Positions 7,017 to 11,325 of a stretch of 11,325 nt of DNA are shown one piece after another. Both the position numbers and the translations under genes were made by a program. Numbering within the stretch: position 1 is the first letter of the stretch; each line of letters starts with the position of its first letter. The notes under the pieces are model-generated. The model made no database searches. It saw only the letters and a list, made by a program, of their open reading frames with translations, and was not told the DNA's origin. The stretch is taken from contig WSZY01000239.1 in the NCBI GenBank assembly GCA_013139875.1, positions 1 to 11,325 of the forward strand. Reading direction: 5' to 3'. The stretch is from Mariprofundaceae bacterium. GTDB taxonomy: Bacteria; Pseudomonadota; Zetaproteobacteria; Mariprofundales; Mariprofundaceae.

Positions 7017-7301
7017 GTGACAAAAGCGGAAATCGCAAAAATCGTGCATGATCGAGTAGGCCTTTCAAAGAAAGAGTCCGGGCAGATTGTTGAAGCTGTT
7101 CTGGATGAGATCAAGAAGGCTCTTGAGAGTGGTGAAGATGTTAAGCTCTCCGGCTTTGGCCATTTTATGGTGAGAGAGAAACATGCCCGTCGTGGACGCA
7201 ATCCAAAAACCGGTGATGATATTACCATCGCCTCCCGCAGTGTTGTAACCTTTCGCGCAAGTCAGCTGCTGAAGAAGAAGCTGCTCGGGGATGAGAGATG
7301 A
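7017..7301 (+). CDS. ihfA: Integration host factor alpha subunit
   Basis: This 94-residue DNA-bending protein of the HU/IHF family should form the IHF heterodimer with IhfB, shaping the nucleoid and assisting regulated promoters, recombination and replication. The N-terminal helices begin MTKAEIAKIVHDRVGLSK. The core VKLSGFGHF (42-50) is followed by the DNA-intercalating beta-arm RNPKTGDDI (61-69, Pro63 at the tip), and the protein ends with VVTFRASQLLKKKL. IHF-alpha rather than HU is favoured by the GRNPKTG...I..R.VVTFR pattern, the length and the following merR-tRNA-Pro neighbourhood, which accompanies ihfA in gammaproteobacteria. GTG 7017 has GGGG 5 nt upstream. It has its own promoter with a possible IHF site, and it overlaps the MerR gene by 4 nt (ATGA). 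The usual upstream partners pheS-pheT are absent. Confidence 0.92.
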   Translation: MTKAEIAKIVHDRVGLSKKESGQIVEAVLDEIKKALESGEDVKLSGFGHFMVREKHARRGRNPKTGDDITIASRSVVTFRASQLLKKKLLGDER

Positions 7302-7675
7302 ATCCTCAGGCAAAGGCGCTGATCACAGCCGGCATTGAAGTTCCGGAGCTTCCTGACAAGCTTTTCTTCTCTATCCGTGAAGTGAGTGAACTGTGCCATA
7401 TCGAGCCGCACGTCCTTCGTTACTGGGAAACTGAGTTCAGACATATCAAGCCTGTCAAAAAGAGTGGCAACCGCCGCTTTTACAGACATAGAGACGTCTA
7501 TGCAGTTATTCAGATCAAACATCTCCTCTATGATCTTAATTTCACCATTCGTGGTGCAAAGAAGCGACTGATGAGTGGCGACCTCAGTGAGATTGTTGAT
7601 CAACAGGATGCCCAGACCTCACTTCGAATGATCCGTGAAGAGTTGATATCTATCAGGGATTTACTAGCCGACTGA
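7298..7675 (+). CDS. MerR-family transcriptional regulator (ihfA-linked type)
   Basis: This 125-residue DNA-binding protein has a MerR winged HTH at about residues 22-91. The first helix pair is [20 protein letters not shown] (23-42), followed by WETEF and the wing segment [15 protein letters not shown] (53-67), then [19 protein letters not shown] (73-91). Only about 30 residues follow, forming a short helix ([19 protein letters not shown]) that probably dimerises. There are no effector-domain cysteines, so it is not a metal sensor like MerR itself. This small uncharacterised MerR type is found downstream of ihfA in Pseudomonas and relatives. Its target and signal are unknown. ATG 7298 overlaps the ihfA stop by 4 nt, so it is co-transcribed and translationally coupled with ihfA. 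The stop lies 28 nt before tRNA-Pro. Confidence 0.9.
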   Translation: MNPQAKALITAGIEVPELPDKLFFSIREVSELCHIEPHVLRYWETEFRHIKPVKKSGNRRFYRHRDVYAVIQIKHLLYDLNFTIRGAKKRLMSGDLSEIVDQQDAQTSLRMIREELISIRDLLAD

Positions 7676-7686
7676 TTTTTTATACA
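7660..7686 (+). promoter_or_regulatory. Weak candidate promoter for tRNA-Pro
   Basis: TTTACT (7660-7665) and TATACA (7681-7686) resemble -35 and -10 elements, but the 15-nt spacer is short. It would start RNA near 7693, about 11 nt before the tRNA. Read-through from ihfA-merR is the alternative. Confidence 0.3.
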
Positions 7687-7698
7687 TTTCAGTGCAAG

Positions 7699-7780
<82 letters not shown>

Positions 7781-7814
7781 TTTCACAAATAATTGATACA
7801 GTGGTTTACCCTTT

Positions 7815-8471
7815 TTGAACACATTGCATACAAACCTTACTTATGAACGCCCGCGCAAGCGGATGGTGGCTGAACAGCTGGTTCCCAGGGGTGTTGATGA
7901 TCCCCGTGTGCTTGAGGCGATGTCGATCGTGCCGCGTCACCTCTTTGTCGACCCGGCTCTGAGCAGCCACGCCTATCAGGACTCTTCACTCCCTATTGGT
8001 GAAGGGCAGACCATCTCCCAGCCCTATATGGTTGCAAAAATGAGCCAGCTCCTCGAACTGAAGGGAGATGAGCGTGTATTGGAGATCGGAACGGGTTGTG
8101 GCTACCAGACGGCAGTTCTCTCCCGCCTCTGCCGCCGTGTCTACACTGTTGAGCGTATTGAATCGTTACATGAGCGTGCCAGACAGAACCTGCGCAGGGC
8201 GAGGCATGCCAATGTGATGCTGAAGTGCGGGGATGGAATGCTCGGCTGGGAGGAGTATGCCCCCTTTGACGCGATTATCGTTACTGCGGGAGGATTTGCC
8301 TCGGATGTCTGGATGGAGCAGCTGCGGGACGGTGGGGTTCTTCTTTTCCCTGAGGGTCAGGATAGAGCACATCGACTGGTACGGCGCAAAAAGAGCGGGG
8401 AAGAAATAATTGAAGAGCAGTTTGATATGTGTACATTTGTACCGCTGCTGGAAGGAGTGAATCATCGTTGA
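7815..8471 (+). CDS. pcm: Protein-L-isoaspartate O-methyltransferase
   Basis: This cytosolic SAM-dependent repair enzyme methylates L-isoaspartyl residues so that damaged Asp/Asn sites can return to normal peptide bonds. Motifs, numbered from the TTG at 7815, are [18 protein letters not shown] (59-76, substrate loop), [15 protein letters not shown] (88-102, SAM-binding motif I), VERI (112-115, acidic end of strand 2), GDGMLGW (139-145), FDAIIVTAG (151-159) and the family C-terminus FVPLL. The length of 218 or fewer residues is normal. The start is uncertain: TTG 7815, TTG 7824 and ATG 7863 are all in frame and none has a clear Shine-Dalgarno. Homologues usually begin several residues before [11 protein letters not shown], which favours a TTG. 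It heads a pcm-yqaA-nlpD-rpoS cluster, where surE would usually precede it but does not. Its stop lies 7 nt before the next start. Confidence 0.95.
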   Translation: MNTLHTNLTYERPRKRMVAEQLVPRGVDDPRVLEAMSIVPRHLFVDPALSSHAYQDSSLPIGEGQTISQPYMVAKMSQLLELKGDERVLEIGTGCGYQTAVLSRLCRRVYTVERIESLHERARQNLRRARHANVMLKCGDGMLGWEEYAPFDAIIVTAGGFASDVWMEQLRDGGVLLFPEGQDRAHRLVRRKKSGEEIIEEQFDMCTFVPLLEGVNHR

Positions 8472-8478
8472 GCCTGTT

Positions 8479-9090
8479 GTGAACCGGGATGTGGAGAAGC
8501 AGGAGTCATGGCTTCGGCGCTGTTACCACTGGACGCTCTCATGGGCGGACCGCCCGCATGCGCAGACGGCTCTTTTTCTGATTGCCCTGATTGAATCCAG
8601 CTTTTTCCCGATTCCTCCCGATATTCTTCTGATTGCTCTGGCACTGGGGCGTCCTGAGAACAGTTTCAGATATGCGGCAGTTTCAACTGCCGGCTCTACC
8701 ATCGGTGCTGCGTTAGGTTATCTCATCGGCATGATGCTGTTTGCCGCCGTTGCACTGCCGGTCATCGAATTTTACGGTGTAATGGAGCAGTTTGATCTTG
8801 CCCGGCACTGGTTTGACGAATATGGCGTTGTGGTTATTCTGATTGCAGGCTTCTCTCCCATTCCATTTAAGGTGTTTACCATTGCAGCCGGGGCTTTTGG
8901 CCTGCCTTTTCTCTGGTTTATGCTTGCGTCACTCATCTCCAGGGGTGCACGATTCTATCTGGAGGCGGCTCTGTTGCACTGGGGTGGACCGGGATTGAGA
9001 CAGCTGGTTGAACGCCACTTTGAATGGATTACCATTGCAGTGACAATTCTCGTATTGGGTGGTTTTGCAGGATTATGGCTGTTGCATTAA
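8479..9090 (+). CDS. YqaA/DedA-family (SNARE-associated-like) inner-membrane protein
   Basis: This 203-residue protein has about four to five hydrophobic segments. The family hallmarks are E39-SSFFPIPPD-48 at the end of the first segment, the glycine-rich GSTIGAALGYLIG (72-84), and GFSPIPFK (124-131) with ISRGARFY (153-160), matching the two re-entrant loop regions of DedA/VTT proteins. DedA relatives are linked to lipid flipping and proton-motive-force homeostasis, but the YqaA branch has no assigned substrate. It follows pcm and overlaps the lipoprotein gene by 16 nt. This pcm-yqaA-nlpD-rpoS order also occurs in Xanthomonas-type gammaproteobacteria. GTG 8479 is the earliest start after pcm, but neither it nor GTG 8491 has a good Shine-Dalgarno, so the exact start is uncertain. 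Confidence 0.85.
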   Translation: MNRDVEKQESWLRRCYHWTLSWADRPHAQTALFLIALIESSFFPIPPDILLIALALGRPENSFRYAAVSTAGSTIGAALGYLIGMMLFAAVALPVIEFYGVMEQFDLARHWFDEYGVVVILIAGFSPIPFKVFTIAAGAFGLPFLWFMLASLISRGARFYLEAALLHWGGPGLRQLVERHFEWITIAVTILVLGGFAGLWLLH

Positions 9091-9839
9091 GGATTATCTG
9101 CCTCATCGGCATTTTTACTCTCACGGCCTGTTACAAGACGGAGCTGCCAGGCTATAGCTACAGCAAGCCCGGCTACAGCAAACAGAAAAAGAGCAGAAGC
9201 TACTCAACCTACAGGGTAAGAAAGGGAGATACTCTCTACAGTATCGGAAAACGGTTTGGTGTAGACCACAAGCTGCTGGCGCGCCGTAACCATGTCCGTT
9301 ATCCCTATACCATCTATGTAGGGCAGCGGCTCTCACTGACCCGGACGGCAGCAAAACCGAAATATATGCCAATCCCCAAGAGCAGAAAGCCAACGAAATC
9401 GGTGAAGAAGGCTACGTATAAAAAGCCTTCCGCATCACATCGTAAACCTGCCATAAAGAGTTCCGTGAAATTACGCTGGCCGCTTAATGCCAAAGTGACC
9501 AGCCGCTTTGGCCGGCGTGGCAGCCGTATGCATGATGGCATTGACATAGGGGCGAAAGAGGGCACCCCCATCTATGCAGCAGCAGCAGGTGAAGTGGTCT
9601 ACTCGGATCAGCGTCTGAGCGGTTATGGCAAGCTGATTATTATTCGACACAGTAGTGATATGTTTACTGCTTATGCGCATAATCAGCGCAATCTGGTACG
9701 TAAAGGCAGCCGGGTAAAAGCGGGTGCTGTGATCGCCAGAGTGGGCAGGACAGGGCGTACAAGCGGGCCCCATCTGCACTTCGAGGTAAGGCGCGGTTCC
9801 ACGCCTGTTGATCCTCTGGCCTACCTCCCGCGCAGATAG
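9075..9839 (+). CDS. nlpD: LysM-M23 lipoprotein, NlpD-like
   Basis: This is a 254-residue outer-membrane lipoprotein that binds peptidoglycan. I chose ATG 9075 because it gives an immediate lipoprotein signal, MAVALRIICLIGIFTLTAC, with lipobox LTAC and the lipidated Cys at 19. A longer frame from ATG 9024 would place 17 unlikely residues before it. A LysM domain (about 44-89, YRVRKGDTLYSIGKRFGV) is followed by a Lys/Pro-rich linker (about 93-131) and an M23/LytM domain (about 135-254) ending PVDPLAYLPRR. NlpD activates the cell-division amidase AmiC in E. coli, where its LytM zinc site is degenerate. Here His153 and Asp157 (MHDGIDIG), His202 (AYAH) and His233/His235 (PHLHFE) are all present, so genuine endopeptidase activity is possible. 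It overlaps yqaA by 16 nt and precedes the sigma gene by 92 nt, the classic nlpD-rpoS pairing. Confidence 0.92.
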   Translation: MAVALRIICLIGIFTLTACYKTELPGYSYSKPGYSKQKKSRSYSTYRVRKGDTLYSIGKRFGVDHKLLARRNHVRYPYTIYVGQRLSLTRTAAKPKYMPIPKSRKPTKSVKKATYKKPSASHRKPAIKSSVKLRWPLNAKVTSRFGRRGSRMHDGIDIGAKEGTPIYAAAAGEVVYSDQRLSGYGKLIIIRHSSDMFTAYAHNQRNLVRKGSRVKAGAVIARVGRTGRTSGPHLHFEVRRGSTPVDPLAYLPRR

Positions 9840-9887
9840 CATATTTATGCGATATACAGCCTCTGATAAAAGACGCATAGTTTCCGC

Positions 9888-9915
9888 CGACAGATCGACC
9901 GGTTCTTATCTGTCG
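9888..9915 (+). promoter_or_regulatory. Hairpin in the leader of the sigma-factor gene
   Basis: CGACAGAT (9888-9895) and ATCTGTCG (9908-9915) are a perfect 8-bp inverted repeat around a 12-nt loop that itself contains the palindrome ACCGGT. It ends 6 nt before the GGAGG Shine-Dalgarno (9922-9926). There is no T-run, so it is not a terminator. It may affect translation of the sigma gene or be a DNA dyad. Confidence 0.45.
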
Positions 9916-9921
9916 ATGCAT

Positions 9922-9926
9922 GGAGG
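9922..9926 (+). promoter_or_regulatory. Shine-Dalgarno that fixes the sigma-gene start
   Basis: GGAGG lies 5 nt upstream of ATG 9932. The competing ATG at 9920 overlaps this motif and has no Shine-Dalgarno of its own, so 9932 is the better start. Confidence 0.75.
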
Positions 9927-9931
9927 CACGT

Positions 9932-10777
9932 ATGGCTAAGCGGCGGAGTCTGGACCCTATGACGATCTATATGCGTGAACTTTCACGCTATAGCCTGTTA
10001 ACAGCTCAGGAGGAGATCGACTACTCCCGTGCGATTTCCAAAGGTGATGAATCCGCCCGCCAGAAGATGATCAACTCCAACCTCCGCCTTGTAGTCAAGA
10101 TCGCCAGAAGATACATCAACCGCGGCCTTCCCCTTGCCGACATGATTGAAGAGGGGAATATCGGCCTGATGCGGGCTGTAGAGAAGTTTGATGATGCCCA
10201 TGGCTGCCGTTTCTCCACCTATGCGACATGGTGGATCCGCCAGTCGGTGGAGCGGGCCATTATGAATCAGGCACGAACCATTCGTCTGCCGGTCCATGTG
10301 GGTAAGGAGTACAACTCCATGCTGCGCACCTCCAATGAGTTGCGTGCATCGCTGGGCCGTGAACCGACTGAGGGTGAGATTGCCCTGCGCATGGGTAAAC
10401 CAAGCGCAAGGATCCAGGCGCTGCTGGGTGCCGCTGTTCCGACCGAGAGTGCTGACAGCACACTTCATGATGATGGCGACTTTACACTCTATGATATTAC
10501 CGAAGATAAATCAGCCGAGCTTCCGGGTGATCAACTCGATTGTGCGATCCGTGATGATATGCTGACGGGGTGGATGGAGAAGCTGACGCCGAAGGAGCGG
10601 GAGGTGGTTCGCCTTCGCTATGGTCTTGATCAGGTCAGTGACCCGTGGACACTCGAGGCCATCGGCAGGCATATGGGGGTTACCCGTGAACGAATCCGGC
10701 AGATTCAGGTTGTGGCACTACAGAAGTTGCGTACACTTATGGACGCTGAAAAGATCACCCTGGAGGAGATTATTTGA
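9932..10777 (+). CDS. rpoS: RpoS-like sigma70-family (group 2) RNA polymerase sigma factor
   Basis: This 281-residue sigma factor directs RNA polymerase to stress or stationary-phase promoters if it is the RpoS orthologue. Regions in order are 1.2 (LDPMTIYMRELSRYSLLT), 2.1 with NLRLVVKIARRY (50-61), core-binding DMIEEGNIGLMRAVEKFD (70-87), 2.3-2.4 RFSTYATWWIRQSVERAI (93-110), region 3 (about 122-205), and 4.1-4.2 with LTPKEREVVRLRYGLD (218-233) and TLEAIGRHMGVTRERIRQIQ (240-259). Region 2.5 reads RTIRLPVHVGKEYN, with Lys at the place of E. coli RpoS Lys173, where RpoD has Glu. This and the nlpD neighbour support RpoS. It starts at region 1.2 and lacks the 50 or so N-terminal residues of E. 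coli RpoS. ATG 9932 is set by GGAGG. The last 4 nt overlap apt. A different group 2 sigma is the alternative. Confidence 0.88.
   Translation: MAKRRSLDPMTIYMRELSRYSLLTAQEEIDYSRAISKGDESARQKMINSNLRLVVKIARRYINRGLPLADMIEEGNIGLMRAVEKFDDAHGCRFSTYATWWIRQSVERAIMNQARTIRLPVHVGKEYNSMLRTSNELRASLGREPTEGEIALRMGKPSARIQALLGAAVPTESADSTLHDDGDFTLYDITEDKSAELPGDQLDCAIRDDMLTGWMEKLTPKEREVVRLRYGLDQVSDPWTLEAIGRHMGVTRERIRQIQVVALQKLRTLMDAEKITLEEII
10762..10768 (+). promoter_or_regulatory. Shine-Dalgarno of apt inside the sigma gene
   Basis: GGAGGAG lies 5 nt before the TTG at 10774. This strong site supports the unusual TTG start and the 4-nt overlap with the sigma gene. Confidence 0.7.
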
Positions 10778-11301
10778 GTTCCACAGCGGCAGTGAACCTG
10801 CATGATTATATTCGGGATATTCCGGATTTTCCGAAGCCCGGCATTGTTTTTAAAGATATTTCACCACTGTTGGCAGATGGTGAGGCATTCTCCGCCTCTG
10901 TCTCGGAACTGGCATGCCTGATACCGCAGGGTACAGATGTCATTGTTGGTATTGAGGCGAGAGGGTTCATCTTCGGGGCTGCTCTGGCGGCGCAACTTGG
11001 AATCGGTTTTGTGCCGGTAAGAAAGCCCGGCAAACTTCCCGGCGAGGTTCACTCGATTGAGTATGAACTTGAGTACGGTATTGATGTGCTGGAAATTCAC
11101 CGGGATGCTTTGAGTGAAGGGCATAAAATTGTTATTGTCGATGATCTGCTGGCAACAGGGGGAACCGCCCGGGCCACAGTGGATCTGGTGCGTCAGCTCG
11201 GTGCAGAAGTGGCAGCATGTCTGTTTGTTATTGAGCTGGGTTTTCTGGGTGGAAGGGATCTATTGAATGATGTGCCGATCCATGCTCTTGTTTCTTACTG
11301 A
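10774..11301 (+). CDS. apt: Adenine phosphoribosyltransferase
   Basis: This 175-residue cytosolic purine-salvage enzyme converts adenine and PRPP to AMP and pyrophosphate. The N-terminal adenine-recognition part reads IPDFPKPGIVFKDISPLL (16-33). GIEARGFIFGAALA (59-72) and VPVRKPGKLPG (80-90) form the family core and flexible loop. The PRPP-binding motif is IVIVDDLLATGGTA (119-132). Length and the C-terminal VIELGFLGGR are typical of a complete Apt. The start is TTG 10774 with GGAGGAG 5 nt upstream, overlapping the sigma-gene stop in TTGA, so expression is probably coupled to the sigma factor. The gene is complete, with its TGA at 11299-11301. The remaining 24 nt of the window are AT-rich and show no recognisable element. 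Confidence 0.95.
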   Translation: MSSTAAVNLHDYIRDIPDFPKPGIVFKDISPLLADGEAFSASVSELACLIPQGTDVIVGIEARGFIFGAALAAQLGIGFVPVRKPGKLPGEVHSIEYELEYGIDVLEIHRDALSEGHKIVIVDDLLATGGTARATVDLVRQLGAEVAACLFVIELGFLGGRDLLNDVPIHALVSY

Positions 11302-11325
11302 AAAATTCCTAATATCTCTTATAAA

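Noticed and set aside
9024..9074. Upstream ATG extension of the NlpD-like gene
   Set aside because: It would put 17 polar residues ahead of a perfect lipoprotein signal peptide. ATG 9075 places the lipobox Cys at residue 19.
9471..9878. Antisense open frame opposite nlpD
   Set aside because: No domain or start signal, and the sense strand encodes the conserved M23 domain.
9846..9879. Inverted repeat TATGCG/CGCATA after nlpD as a terminator
   Set aside because: The stem is only 6 bp with a 22-nt loop and no following T-run.
9920..9931. ATG 9920 as start of the sigma factor
   Set aside because: It overlaps the GGAGG that serves ATG 9932 and adds only four residues.

Overview
The window looks like chromosomal DNA from a Gram-negative proteobacterium. 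All 13 protein genes and the one tRNA gene lie on the + strand and are tightly packed, with start/stop overlaps of 4-16 nt and no gap above about 140 nt. Outer-membrane machinery (a LolC/E permease, the LolD ATPase, an NlpD-like lipoprotein), IHF and an RpoS-like sigma factor point to Proteobacteria. The gene order is a mosaic: lysS near lol genes is an arrangement I associate with delta-type proteobacteria, whereas ihfA-merR-tRNA-Pro and pcm-yqaA-nlpD-rpoS are gamma-type blocks. A Zetaproteobacterium (Mariprofundus-like) would fit, but this is inference and cannot be proved from the window.

Region 1 (1-2471): the 3' end of lysS, a small two-CBS protein, and an ArsB/NhaD-superfamily ion transporter whose start overlaps the CBS gene by 8 nt. 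A strong intrinsic terminator closes this unit. Region 2 (2472-6914): a short CPA2/Kef-type cation:proton antiporter, a LolC/LolE-type permease, a TPR protein with two cyclic-nucleotide-binding domains, and LolD. The last three are separated by only 3-4 nt, so a putative nucleotide sensor sits inside a lipoprotein-export operon.

Region 3 (6915-7780): a recognisable sigma70-type promoter with a near-consensus IHF site in its spacer, then ihfA, a MerR-family regulator (overlapping by 4 nt) and tRNA-Pro(GGG). Region 4 (7781-11325): pcm (protein repair), a YqaA/DedA-type membrane protein, a LysM-M23 lipoprotein, a stress-type sigma factor lacking the usual N-terminal extension, and apt overlapping the sigma gene by 4 nt. 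Hairpins that could affect translation precede both ihfA and the sigma gene.

Most genes are core housekeeping. The most distinctive points are the cNMP-domain protein embedded between lolC/E and lolD, the CBS/transporter pair, the self-regulatory layout at ihfA, the 5' hairpin before the sigma gene, and an NlpD-like protein that keeps a full set of M23 zinc ligands. I see no mobile element, CRISPR array or prophage.
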